Of a DNA stretch of 64,000 nucleotides, positions 45,875 through 57,985 are shown one piece after another. How positions within the stretch are numbered: position 1 is the first letter of the stretch; every line of letters begins with the position of its first letter. This DNA is from Hoeflea sp. Lineage in GTDB: Bacteria > Pseudomonadota > Alphaproteobacteria > Rhizobiales > Rhizobiaceae. The stretch is from assembly GCA_020637795.1 (NCBI GenBank), contig JACKJT010000002.1, forward strand, positions 620,001 to 684,000. The letters run 5' to 3'. The notes below the pieces were generated by a model. It was not told where the DNA came from. It did not search any database and was given only the letters and a program-made list of their open reading frames with translations. The position numbers and the translations under genes are program-made.

Positions 45875-47086
45875 ATGGCAAAGATCAAGGTTGCAAACCC
45901 CGTCGTCGATCTCGACGGCGACGAGATGACACGCATCATCTGGCAGTTCATCAAGGAAAAGCTGATCCTGCCCTACCTCGACCTGCCGATCGACTATTAC
46001 GACCTCTCGGTCGAATACCGCGACGAAACCAACGACCAGGTCACCATCGACGCCGCCAACGCCATCAAGAAGCACGGCGTCGGCATCAAGTGCGCCACCA
46101 TCACCCCCGATGAGGCCCGCGTCGAGGAATTTGGCCTGAAGAAGATGTGGCGCTCGCCCAACGGCACCATCCGCAACATCCTCGGCGGCGTCATCTTCCG
46201 CGAGCCGATCATCATGAAGAACGTGCCGCGCCTCGTTCCCGGCTGGACCAAGCCGATCATCGTCGGCCGCCACGCCTTCGGCGACCAGTACCGCGCCACC
46301 GATTTCCGCTTCCCCGGCAAGGGCAAGCTTTCGATCAAGTTCGTCGGCGAGGATGGCGAGACCATCGAGCACGACGTCTTCGACGCCCCGTCCTCGGGCG
46401 TTGCCATGGCCATGTACAACCTCGATGATTCGATCCGCGACTTTGCCCGCGCCTCATTGAACTACGCGCTGATGCGCGGTGTGCCGTGCTACCTGTCGAC
46501 CAAGAACACCATCCTCAAGGCCTATGACGGCCGCTTCAAGGACCTGTTCCAGGAAGTCTTCGACGCCGAATTCAAGGCTCAGTACGATGAAGCCAAGATC
46601 TGGTACGAGCACCGCCTGATCGACGACATGGTCGCTTCCGCGCTGAAATGGTCCGGCGGCTATGTCTGGGCCTGCAAGAACTACGACGGCGACGTCCAGT
46701 CCGACATCGTCGCGCAGGGCTTCGGCTCGCTCGGCCTGATGACCTCGGTGCTGATGACGCCCGATGGCAAGACGGTGGAAGCCGAAGCCGCCCACGGCAC
46801 GGTGACCCGCCACTACCGCCAGCACCAGAAGGGCGAGGAAACCTCGACCAACTCGATCGCCTCGATCTTCGCCTGGACCCGTGGCCTGGCGCACCGCGCC
46901 AAGCTCGACGACAATGCCGAGCTCGCCACCTTCGCCGAAACGCTGGAAAAGGTCTGCATCCAGACCGTCGAAGGCGGCTTCATGACCAAGGATCTGGCGC
47001 TGCTGATCGGTCCCGACCAGCCCTGGCTGTCGACCACCGGCTTCCTCGACAAGATCGACGAGAACCTGCAGAAGGCTATGGGCTGA
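45875..47086 (+). CDS. icd: NADP-dependent isocitrate dehydrogenase
   Basis: A 403-residue eukaryotic-type (class II) isocitrate dehydrogenase, as in rhizobia, converting isocitrate to 2-oxoglutarate in the TCA cycle. Motifs are VDLDGDEMTRIIWQFIKE at the start, the substrate loop KMWRSPNGTIRNILGG, the metal-binding KNYDGDVQSDIVAQG and EAAHGTVTRHYRQHQKG. The long open frame upstream is a shadow; the true start is the ATG at 45875, before AKIKVANPVV. Confidence 0.98.
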   Translation: MAKIKVANPVVDLDGDEMTRIIWQFIKEKLILPYLDLPIDYYDLSVEYRDETNDQVTIDAANAIKKHGVGIKCATITPDEARVEEFGLKKMWRSPNGTIRNILGGVIFREPIIMKNVPRLVPGWTKPIIVGRHAFGDQYRATDFRFPGKGKLSIKFVGEDGETIEHDVFDAPSSGVAMAMYNLDDSIRDFARASLNYALMRGVPCYLSTKNTILKAYDGRFKDLFQEVFDAEFKAQYDEAKIWYEHRLIDDMVASALKWSGGYVWACKNYDGDVQSDIVAQGFGSLGLMTSVLMTPDGKTVEAEAAHGTVTRHYRQHQKGEETSTNSIASIFAWTRGLAHRAKLDDNAELATFAETLEKVCIQTVEGGFMTKDLALLIGPDQPWLSTTGFLDKIDENLQKAMG

Positions 47087-47089
47087 GCC

Positions 47090-47530
47090 GTGGCCGCCGG
47101 ACCTGCCGTCACGCTCAAGCGGCTGTGGCGGCACAACCGGTGGCTCACGATTGCCTTTGCACTGACATTGACGCTGGCGCTGGTGTTCATCATCCGCGCC
47201 GGCGTTTTTTTCGTCTACTGGCAGCAGCACCGGGACGAGCCGATCGAAGGCTGGATGACCGTGCGCTACATTGCCCGCTCCTACCGGGTCGATCCGAAGA
47301 TCGTCCACGACGCGATCGGCCTGCCTGAGACCGGCCCGGACCGCCGCCCCCTGGTGAGAATCGCCCGCGAGGATGGCAAGCCGCTCGATGCGATGACCAC
47401 CCGGATCCTCGAAGCGATCAGGGCGGACCGCGCCGCCCGTGGACAGCCCGGAGGCACTCTTCCCGCCCCCGATCTCTCGAACCCGGGAACCGCTCCAGCC
47501 CCGTCCCCGCAGCCCTCCCGGCAGCCATGA
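47090..47530 (+). CDS. Single-pass membrane protein upstream of dedA
   Basis: A 146-residue protein with one membrane helix near residues 19-45 (LTIAFALTLTLALVFIIRAG), a soluble part (RYIARSYRVDPKIVHDAIGLP, then VRIAREDGKPLDAMTTRILEAI) and a Pro-rich tail. It starts at GTG 47090, 4 bp after icd. The family is unnamed to me, but the 4-bp overlap with the DedA gene suggests a functional pair. Confidence 0.78.
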   Translation: MAAGPAVTLKRLWRHNRWLTIAFALTLTLALVFIIRAGVFFVYWQQHRDEPIEGWMTVRYIARSYRVDPKIVHDAIGLPETGPDRRPLVRIAREDGKPLDAMTTRILEAIRADRAARGQPGGTLPAPDLSNPGTAPAPSPQPSRQP

Positions 47531-48153
47531 CCGTATACCTGCTGGAGTTTCTCACCAGCTATGGCCTTCCCGCAGCCGCGCTGCTTCTGGCGATCGGCCA
47601 GTTCGGCGTGCCGATTCCCACCTCGCTGGCGCTGCTGACGCTGGGAGCGCTTGCCGCCAATGGCGACGCGGAGCTGGCAACCGCCGTCCTCTGGGCCATT
47701 GCCGGCGCCACGCTTGGCGACCAGGCGGGTTTCCTCGCCGGCCGCTTCGTCATCCTGTCCGCCGAAGGCCGCCCCGGATTTCTCGGCGGACTGGCACGGA
47801 AAGCCCGCGCCGCCGAACCGAAGCTGCAAAAATGGGGCGCAAGCGGCGTGTTCCTCAGCCGCTGGCTGTTCACGCCGCTTGGCCCGGCCATCAACATCGC
47901 CAGCGGCATCACCGGGCTGTCCTGGCCGCGATTCACCCTCTGGGGTGTTTTGGGCGAGGGCCTGTGGGTGTCGATCTACATCTCGCTCGGCTACGCGTTC
48001 GGCTCCAACATCGAGACCTTGTCCGGCATCCTCGGCAACCTGTCGATGGCGCTGGCCATGCTGGCGCTGGCAGCCTTCCTCGGCTGGCGGCTGAAGCTGG
48101 CGGTTCAGGCAGTGCAGGCCCGTTCGGGCCGGAAATCGGAGGGCCGACAATGA
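47527..48153 (+). CDS. DedA family membrane protein
   Basis: A 208-residue inner-membrane protein of the DedA/VTT superfamily, with about five helices and re-entrant segments. The signature regions are LAIGQFGVPIPTSLALLTLGALA, LGDQAGFLAGRF and FLSRWLFTPLGPAINIASGI, with the conserved arginine SRW. DedA proteins flip or scramble lipids such as undecaprenyl phosphate and phosphatidylethanolamine; which lipid applies here is unknown. It is translationally coupled to the gene upstream. Confidence 0.9.
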   Translation: MTVYLLEFLTSYGLPAAALLLAIGQFGVPIPTSLALLTLGALAANGDAELATAVLWAIAGATLGDQAGFLAGRFVILSAEGRPGFLGGLARKARAAEPKLQKWGASGVFLSRWLFTPLGPAINIASGITGLSWPRFTLWGVLGEGLWVSIYISLGYAFGSNIETLSGILGNLSMALAMLALAAFLGWRLKLAVQAVQARSGRKSEGRQ

Positions 48154-48185
48154 GAGCCCGGCGAGGAGCGTAAACTCTCGAAAGC

Positions 48186-48830
48186 TCAGGCTAGAGATCG
48201 CACCGGCTGGCGCAACAGCGTCCTGATCTTTTCCGGCGCCACCTTGCGCGGATCATTGAGATAGATCTCGTGGTGCAGCCCGTCAGGCTGATAGCCATGC
48301 TCTGGCATGAACCGGTCGTGCAGGTCGACAAGCAGCGGCGCCTCGTCGACATAGCGGCCGAAATAGAGACGCTGCAGCGAGCTGCCTTCCCGGTAGGACG
48401 TGAGCACGGCCGCCTGCAGCGTCTCCGCGTTCGCTCCCGCCTCCGCCTGCCCCTTGAGCTTGCCAAGCACCGCAGGCCGCACCGCCTCCAGATCGGTATC
48501 CGTGATCCAGTCCGGTTGCCGGATCATCATCCGCCATTTCCACGCCGCCCGGTCGCCGGCGCGATAGGCCTCCATGTCGTCGGCCCACCACAGCCCTTCC
48601 AGCGGGCCGACCACGTAATCGCGGCCATGAACCGATTTCGAGCGGAACTTCAGCCCGTAGGACAGGCTGTAGAGCGCCGACACGGCGGTGCTGTAGGCAG
48701 GCGAGGTCTGCGGATCGCCCTGCCCTTCCACCGCCAGGAACTGCCTTTCCGGCACGTCGACCAGCTCCCACCGGTCAGTCCTCGCCGTATAGAACGGCTT
48801 GTCGATTTTCTTGAAATCGATCTTGTCCAT
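48186..48830 (-). CDS. GyrI-like domain protein
   Basis: A 214-residue stand-alone GyrI-like (effector-binding) protein. FKKIDKPFYTARTDRWELVDVPERQFLAVEGQGDPQTSPAY is typical of the COG4832 group, ending in HDRFMPEHGYQPDGLHHEIYLNDPRKV. These proteins bind small amphipathic ligands, and some relatives hydrolyse toxic cyclopropanoids. No DNA-binding domain is attached. The start is the ATG after an AGGAAAAGGT site. Confidence 0.9.
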   Translation of the reverse strand: MDKIDFKKIDKPFYTARTDRWELVDVPERQFLAVEGQGDPQTSPAYSTAVSALYSLSYGLKFRSKSVHGRDYVVGPLEGLWWADDMEAYRAGDRAAWKWRMMIRQPDWITDTDLEAVRPAVLGKLKGQAEAGANAETLQAAVLTSYREGSSLQRLYFGRYVDEAPLLVDLHDRFMPEHGYQPDGLHHEIYLNDPRKVAPEKIRTLLRQPVRSLA

Positions 48831-49011
48831 ACCTTTTCCTCCATGGTCGGCAGCCGCGGAACAATGCCGTCTTGCTGGGACGGTTGCTGCGCCCAACTTG
48901 CAGCCTATGTATCTGTTAAATTAGCGCTATCTTCTCAGCCTTTCAGCATAAGCAAAACATTAACTGGAGGGTGCCATCCTGACACAAAGACAACATCAAC
49001 AGGTTCAAACA

Positions 49012-49326
49012 GTGAAACCCTCCCCCCGTTACAAGCATTACGATCTCGGCCAACAAACATCGGGGACGACCGTCGAAGTCCGTCTCTCCTGTGTCAACAA
49101 TGTCTTCCTCATGGACCAGGAAAATTTCGCGCGCTACGCGGAAGCCAAATCCTACAAGGCCATAGGCGGGCGGACAGAGAAATCGCCCGCGCGCCTTACC
49201 ATCCCGGCAAACGGTCAATGGCACGTCGTTGTCGACAAGGCCGGATTTCAGGTGTTGGCAAATTCCAACGTCCGCGCCATGGTGCCCCCCGTTCGAAGAC
49301 CGGTCAATTCAACAGCCGCCGCATAA
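49012..49326 (+). CDS. DUF1883 domain-containing protein
   Basis: A 104-residue protein. YKHYDLGQQTSGTTVEVRLS starts the domain, followed by NVFLMDQENFARYAEAKSYKAIGG and SPARLTIPANGQWHVVVDKAG, the conserved DUF1883 pattern. It is a small beta-sandwich domain of unknown function. It starts at GTG 49012. No partner gene is visible. Confidence 0.85.
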   Translation: MKPSPRYKHYDLGQQTSGTTVEVRLSCVNNVFLMDQENFARYAEAKSYKAIGGRTEKSPARLTIPANGQWHVVVDKAGFQVLANSNVRAMVPPVRRPVNSTAAA

Positions 49327-49493
49327 AGGGCCGCCAGTCCCAACGCCATGCATGGGGAATTCGTCGGCGGCCACTCTTGAGAACCGGCCTCTGAAGCGCA
49401 TGTGACGAGCTGTACACCGGCAGGCAAATTGCCAGTACGGATGGTCTGACCGGACCGCCACGAGGCCACAACGCCCCACGGCAACCAGTCTGC

Positions 49494-50342
49494 TCAGCCA
49501 AGCTGCAGGTGGATTTCGGTCAGCAATTCGGTCGGCGCGGCATCGAGCGGCGTGTTGAGATAGCGCTCGACCGCCGGCGCCGGACCGGCGCTTTCGCCGC
49601 TCTGTGCCAGCCACGGCCCGAACAGCCACTGATAGGCCTTTCCCAGCTCCGCATAGGGACCCTTGTGGGTCAGCACCGCATACCGCCCCGCCGGCAGCAC
49701 GCAGGTTTCCACCCCGTCCGGCGGCTCAGCCCCCGGCTTCAGCGCCATTCCGGCCAGCGACTTGAGCTCTTCGGGCGGCGTGATGTCGGGATCGGAGAAA
49801 TAGACCGCCGCCATGCCCGCCGATTTCTCCCAGCCGCCCGTCACCGCCAGGTGCGAGGAGAAGCGCTCGAACGTGGCGCCGACATCGATATAGGGGCCCG
49901 TGTGCATCAGGCCTGCAATGGTCACGGGATCATGCTCTTCTATCCGCACGTCATACATGTCTTCGGTCTCCTGCCAGTCGGGATTGTCATAGCGCCGGTG
50001 ACCGCCCTCGGCGCGATAGCGAAGCGGTGGCAGACCGAAATCCGACTTGAAGGCCTGGGAGAAAGCGCGTGGATTGGTGTAACCCGAGCGGACCGCGATC
50101 TCTTCGATCGGCAATGTGCCGTTGACCAGGTCCGAGGCTGCGCGGTGCAGCCTCAGCCGTTTGACCGTCTGCCACACGGTTTCCCCGGTCAGGCCGCGAT
50201 AGGTGCGGTGCCAGTGGAAGCGGGACAGGCAGGCGATGTCGGCAAGCTCGTCGAGATTGAGCGGCCGGTCGAGATTGGCGCGAATATGCCTTTGCACCCG
50301 CTCGAGCCGTTCCCGATAGTCCCTGATACCTGCGCTGTTCAC
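49494..50342 (-). CDS. AraC family regulator with GyrI-like effector domain
   Basis: A 282-residue regulator. The N-terminal AraC DNA-binding domain has two helix-turn-helix units: LDELADIACLSRFHWHRTYR and IEEIAVRSGYTNPRAFSQAF. A linker leads to a C-terminal GyrI-like domain from about residue 125 (VRIEEHDPVTIAGLMHTGPY ... WLFGPWLAQSG) that binds small molecules. It is the Rob/SbmC-type layout. The GTG start at 50342 has GGAGGGAC upstream. Its neighbour two genes away is another GyrI-like protein, which may be a target or a partner. Confidence 0.88.
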   Translation of the reverse strand: MNSAGIRDYRERLERVQRHIRANLDRPLNLDELADIACLSRFHWHRTYRGLTGETVWQTVKRLRLHRAASDLVNGTLPIEEIAVRSGYTNPRAFSQAFKSDFGLPPLRYRAEGGHRRYDNPDWQETEDMYDVRIEEHDPVTIAGLMHTGPYIDVGATFERFSSHLAVTGGWEKSAGMAAVYFSDPDITPPEELKSLAGMALKPGAEPPDGVETCVLPAGRYAVLTHKGPYAELGKAYQWLFGPWLAQSGESAGPAPAVERYLNTPLDAAPTELLTEIHLQLG

Positions 50343-50432
50343 GATGCCTGTCCCTCCGTCGGTCGACAGATTAACAGCACACCCCGACCGCACAAATCTT
50401 GCTAAATTGCGATAAGCCCGTTTGTTTTGGAT

Positions 50433-50807
50433 TTACGATGTACGGGACTTGTAAAGATCGCGAATGAACGGCGCGATGTCCTCTTGAGAAAAAACAGAGC
50501 CATCAGACGTGTGCATTTCCAAAACACCATCCGTTTGAGAAATGATATAATGGCCAATGCATCTCCCAAGCTGAGCAGCAATTTCAACCCGCGCGCGGTT
50601 CCACTCATAAGACGCAAGAAACTCGAGGGCGCGTTTCGAGCATGACGGATTGAACTGGCACCGCCGCCCTGTAAATGGTGATATCACGCCGCGATAGATA
50701 CTCAGGGCCAATAGAGCGCACCAGGTCAAAACTCTGCCCGCCCACTTCGAGCGAACCTCAAGCCCGCAAGCGGCGAGCGCTATTTGGCTGATCGCTGCAC
50801 CGAACAT
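50433..50807 (-). CDS. YidD-like membrane protein (divergent)
   Basis: A 124-residue protein. One membrane-associated helix (RVLTWCALLALSIYRGVISP) leads into the YidD signature SIYRGVISPFTGRRCQFNPSCSKRALEFL, with both cysteines, then VEIAAQLGRCIG. YidD assists Sec/YidC membrane insertion. The C-terminal 40 residues (TDGVLEMHTSDGSVFSQED) are not found in ordinary YidD. It lies 7 bp after a YbjQ-like gene, not beside rnpA or yidC where the housekeeping copy sits. Composition is less GC-rich than in neighbours. I chose ATG 50807; a longer frame to 51026 would only overlap YbjQ. Confidence 0.7.
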   Translation of the reverse strand: MFGAAISQIALAACGLEVRSKWAGRVLTWCALLALSIYRGVISPFTGRRCQFNPSCSKRALEFLASYEWNRARVEIAAQLGRCIGHYIISQTDGVLEMHTSDGSVFSQEDIAPFIRDLYKSRTS

Positions 50808-50814
50808 GATCCTG

Positions 50815-51105
50815 TCACTGCAACCGAATTGCAGTTCCCCAACAATAAAGTTCAAAATTTGATGTGGCGGATTGGTTGCATCCTGCCGAACTGGAAGATA
50901 CCCGGTGTTCAAATCCGATGTGGATGACACCCGAGGCGCCCTTGGCAGCAGCTGATCGTTGAATTGCTTCGATAGCCTCTTGATAGGCAGCATCGACAGG
51001 CAAGCCGGCCTTGTTGCAGCCGGCATTTTCCGGTTTGACGACAGAAACAGTAATCAAGCCAATGACTTCGTATGGCTGGTTGATATTTCCTGATGCTGTG
51101 AGCAT
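50815..51105 (-). CDS. YbjQ-like (heavy-metal-binding domain) protein
   Basis: A 96-residue protein resembling the YbjQ/UPF0145 fold: YEVIGLITVSVV, the helix AYQEAIEAIQRSAAAKGASGVIHIGFEH and a final strand LYCWGTAIRL. It carries three cysteines, GCNKAG, GCNQS and YCWG, which could bind metal. The start at ATG 51105 precedes the LTASGNINQPYE segment and has a GGGGA site. It is followed at 7 bp by the YidD-like gene, so the two are one transcription unit. Confidence 0.68.
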   Translation of the reverse strand: MLTASGNINQPYEVIGLITVSVVKPENAGCNKAGLPVDAAYQEAIEAIQRSAAAKGASGVIHIGFEHRVSSSSAGCNQSATSNFELYCWGTAIRLQ

Positions 51106-51183
51106 GTTCCCCAATCCCAATTGACGGTGAAGCATACTACACTACGCATGGTTGCCAACTCCTATTTGGCAACCACGCTGGCG

Positions 51184-53841
<2,658 letters not shown>

Positions 53842-54054
53842 GATCAACCCTTTGTCTGATAGGCAGTTCACCACAAAACCGCATCGAATGACGGTTCCGG
53901 GATCCGCATCGCGACGTGCGGACCGCCGCTTTTATCTCTCACCCGGATGCCTGTCCAGACGCCAGCCGCAGCCCTGTCAACGGAAAACCGGCCGCAGGCC
54001 CCCAAAAGGACCGGCGGCCGGCTTGAAACCAGCGTCAGCGGTGCGCCGAAAGGC

Positions 54055-55152
<1,098 letters not shown>

Positions 55153-55208
55153 TCGGTCCACCTTTAGGTTATCGTGCCAACGCAAGCAATGAGTGCTCGT
55201 TTGTCCAA

Positions 55209-55237
55209 TTTGTACTCTATTTGTTCCGATTGCGCAA
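55209..55237 (-). promoter_or_regulatory. recA promoter with SOS (LexA) box
   Basis: On the minus strand: -35 TTGCGC (55237-55232), a 17-bp spacer and -10 TACAAA (55214-55209). Within it, at 55226-55212, lies GAACAAATAGAGTAC, of the form GAAC-N7-GTAC, one base from the alphaproteobacterial LexA consensus GAAC-N7-GAAC. A repressor there would block RNA polymerase. Confidence 0.75.
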
Positions 55238-55395
55238 GACCCCGTCAAGGCACTGAAATAAAATGAAAAACGCCTCCATGTTCTATTTTTGTTTTTCGGC
55301 AGGGCCGCGAACTGCCATGCGCGTTGCGCCGGCCCGCCGCCACCATCTCCGGCCCCGGGCGATTCGCCCCGGCGCCCCTCTGGGCGGGCATTGAG

Positions 55396-56373
55396 ATGGC
55401 GCGCATTCTGGCCATCGGCGGCGCCCATGTCGACCGCAAGGGCTGGCTATCGACCCCGCACCGGCCCGGCGCCTCTAATCCCGGACGCTGGGAGAGCGAG
55501 GCCGGCGGCGGCGCCTTCAACGCGGCGCGCAACCTCTCCCGGCTCGGCCACAAGGTCACCCTCGTCGCCCCGCGCGGCGGCGATGCGGCCGCCGACATGG
55601 TGGCCCGCGCGGCCGAGGAGGCCGGCATCGAGGATTGCCCGCTCACCTTTCTCGACCGGGCCACGCCGAGCTATTCGGCTATCCTCGAACCCGACGGCAA
55701 CCTGGTCACGGCGCTGGCCGACATGGCGCTCTATGATCTCGTTCCGGCGCGCCGGCTGCTGACGTCGCGGCTGCGCAAGCGCCTCGCTGAGGCCGATCTG
55801 CTCTTGATGGATTCCAACCTGCCCGAAAGCGCGCTCGCCGCGATGGCCGGGGCCGCGTCAGGTCTCGGCCTGCCGCTGGCCGTCATCGCCGTCTCGCCGG
55901 CAAAGGTGGTCCGCTGGAAACAGAGCCTTTCCAGGATCACCTGCCTCGCCATGAACCAGGCCGAGGCCGCAGCACTCACCGGAACGAGAGGCCAATCGCC
56001 AGATCATTGGCACTCCCTGCTGGGCGCGGCGGGCCTCGCGGGCGGTCTGGTCACGGCCGGCGCTGGCCCCGTCGCGGCCTTCGCCGCCCTGCCCTCTGGC
56101 TCCGAGGCCACCGTGCTGTTGCCACCGCCGCTCGATCAGGTGCGCGATGTCGTCGGCGCCGGCGATGCGCTGGCTTCGGGCTATCTCGACGGCTGGCTCT
56201 CGGGCGACGCCATCGAGGACAATCTCGCCCGCGGCATCGCGCTGGCGCGGCTCACCGCCTCGGTACGCGGCCCGGTGCGGCCGGATTTGTCGCCACAGCT
56301 GCTTGCGCAGGCGCTCAAGGCCATGCCAAAGCCCGCCCAGTTCCCCTTGCCCCCGTCAGGAGCCTCCGCATGA
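55396..56373 (+). CDS. psuK: PfkB-family carbohydrate kinase, probable pseudouridine kinase
   Basis: A 325-residue ribokinase-type enzyme. ILAIGGAHVDRKGWL starts the fold, GGGAFNAARNLSRLGHKVTLV is PfkB signature 1, and VRDVVGAGDALASGYLDG is signature 2 with the catalytic Asp. The 4-bp overlap with psuG identifies the substrate as pseudouridine. It is divergent from recA. Confidence 0.9.
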   Translation: MARILAIGGAHVDRKGWLSTPHRPGASNPGRWESEAGGGAFNAARNLSRLGHKVTLVAPRGGDAAADMVARAAEEAGIEDCPLTFLDRATPSYSAILEPDGNLVTALADMALYDLVPARRLLTSRLRKRLAEADLLLMDSNLPESALAAMAGAASGLGLPLAVIAVSPAKVVRWKQSLSRITCLAMNQAEAAALTGTRGQSPDHWHSLLGAAGLAGGLVTAGAGPVAAFAALPSGSEATVLLPPPLDQVRDVVGAGDALASGYLDGWLSGDAIEDNLARGIALARLTASVRGPVRPDLSPQLLAQALKAMPKPAQFPLPPSGASA

Positions 56374-57293
56374 CTGGATCCGTCCCCATAAAAACAACGC
56401 CCGAAGTCACAGCCGCGCTGGCCGAGGGCCGCCCGGTGGTGGCGCTCGAATCGACCATCATCACCCACGGCATGCCCTGGCCGGGAAATCGCGACATGGC
56501 GCTCGAGGTCGAGGCCGCGATCCGCGCCGAGGGCGCAGTCCCCGCCACCATCGCCGTCATCGATGGCCGCCTGCATGCGGGCCTCGACGAGGCCGCCATC
56601 ACCCAGCTCGCCCAGGCCAGGGATGTGATGAAACTCTCGCGCGCCGATTTCGCCTATGCGCTTGCAGAAGGCCGCACCGGCGCCACCACGGTCGCCGCCA
56701 CCATGATGGCCGCCCATCTCGCCGGCATTTCCGTCTTTGCCACCGGCGGCATCGGCGGCGTGCATCAGGGCGCGGAAACCAGCTTTGACATTTCCGCCGA
56801 TCTCGACGAGCTCGGCCGCACCCCGGTGATCGTCGTCTCCGCCGGTGCCAAGGCCATTCTCGACATCCCCAAGACGCTCGAGGCGCTCGAGACCCGCGGC
56901 GTGCCGGTGGTGGCCTTCGGCCAGGACGCCATGCCCGCCTTCTGGTCGCGCGACTCCGGGCTGAAGGCGCCGCTCAGGCTCGATGACGCCGCCGCCATCG
57001 CCCGTTTCGAGGCAACGCGAAGGGCGCTCGGCGGCCATGGCGGCATGCTGATCGCCAACCCGGTGCCGGTGGAGGACGAGATCGCGGCATCCGAGATGAA
57101 CCGCCACATCGCATCAGCACTTGCCACCGCCAGGGCGAAGGGCATCGAAGGCAAGGCAGTCACCCCGTTCCTGCTCGGCGAGATCCTGAACCTGACCGAT
57201 GGCGCGAGCCTGAAAACCAACATCGCGCTGGTGCTCAACAATGCCCGGCTGGCCGCTCGCATCGCCGCGGCGCTCGCCTCGCCCGCCGCCTGA
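56370..57293 (+). CDS. psuG: Pseudouridine-5'-phosphate glycosidase
   Basis: A 307-residue lyase cutting pseudouridine 5'-phosphate to uracil and ribose 5-phosphate. Family segments are VALESTIITHGMPWPGN, KLSRADFAYALAEGRTGATTVAATM, FATGGIGGVHQGAETSFDIS and VSAGAKAILDIPKTLE with the catalytic lysine. It is coupled to psuK by ATGA overlap; the pair salvages pseudouridine from RNA turnover. Confidence 0.96.
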   Translation: MTGSVPIKTTPEVTAALAEGRPVVALESTIITHGMPWPGNRDMALEVEAAIRAEGAVPATIAVIDGRLHAGLDEAAITQLAQARDVMKLSRADFAYALAEGRTGATTVAATMMAAHLAGISVFATGGIGGVHQGAETSFDISADLDELGRTPVIVVSAGAKAILDIPKTLEALETRGVPVVAFGQDAMPAFWSRDSGLKAPLRLDDAAAIARFEATRRALGGHGGMLIANPVPVEDEIAASEMNRHIASALATARAKGIEGKAVTPFLLGEILNLTDGASLKTNIALVLNNARLAARIAAALASPAA

Positions 57294-57331
57294 TCGCCCG
57301 CCTCCACCTGTCCAACCGAGAGGAAATCGAG

Positions 57332-57568
57332 ATGAAGCCACCCCGCCGCACCGGCAGCGCCTTCGAACGCGCCGAAGCCGCCTTCAAGTCCGCCACCACC
57401 AAGCCGGTTGAGGCCGCACCCAAGCCCGCGACCGTGCCCGAGGGCAAGGAGCTGGTCTCGATCCGGCTCGACCGCGCCGTGCTCGAACATTTCCAGGAAG
57501 ACGGCCCCGGCTGGCAGGACCGCATCAACGCGGCGCTGCGCAAGGCGGCGGAGCTGGACGGGGAATAG
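57332..57568 (+). CDS. BrnA antitoxin-like protein without toxin partner
   Basis: A 78-residue protein. The C-terminal 35 residues (VSIRLDRAVLEHFQEDGPGWQDRINAALRKA) match the ribbon-helix-helix end of the BrnA/COG3514 antitoxin family. The N-terminus is a basic, Ala/Pro-rich tail. No BrnT toxin gene lies before or after it: psuG ends 38 bp upstream and repeats follow downstream. It may be a stand-alone DNA-binding protein or an orphaned antitoxin. Confidence 0.8.
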   Translation: MKPPRRTGSAFERAEAAFKSATTKPVEAAPKPATVPEGKELVSIRLDRAVLEHFQEDGPGWQDRINAALRKAAELDGE

Positions 57569-57617
57569 GATTCGGCCGCGGCTAAAAGACTGACTGGGCA
57601 CGAGACCATTGGTTTTC

Positions 57618-57870
57618 GTCATGCCGGGCTCGACACATCGCTTGATCTCCGGCAAGGGCGCTACCCATGTCGGCTCGCGCCCCCCCAATGACAATTTCCG
57701 AGTCCGCTTCCGGCAAGGCCCCTCCCACCGTCATCCCGGCCTTGAGCCAGACAAGCGAAGCGACGTCGTAGGCTCCGGGATCCAGCCAGCCCAAGTCCTT
57801 GGGCTGAATGAGTCCTTCGACCCGGCAGACGTCGGGTCTGCTAGGATGCCGGATCAAGTCCGGCATGACG
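57618..57870. repeat. Palindromic intergenic repeat, copy A
   Basis: A 253-bp element bounded by a perfect 11-bp inverted repeat (CGTCATGCCGG/CCGGCATGACG). The right end is itself a hairpin (ATGCCGGA/TCCGGCAT). An internal stretch at 57749-57784 closely matches copy B at 58843-58879. The layout is that of the dispersed intergenic palindromes known in rhizobia. Confidence 0.75.
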
Positions 57871-57921
57871 GGGTCTAGAGATCGCTGAACCTCACAGCCG
57901 CCTGCCCCAAGCCCCAGTACG

Positions 57922-57953
57922 AAAAGACCCGGCCGCTTCACGCAGCCGGGTCT
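57922..57953 (-). terminator. Rho-independent terminator of the OmpA lipoprotein gene
   Basis: An AGACCCGGC/GCCGGGTCT stem; on the minus strand it is followed by TTTTCG, 33 bp after the stop at 57986. Confidence 0.88.
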
Positions 57954-57985
57954 GATGTTGCCTCAGAAGCTGGTTTCGCCTGAGC

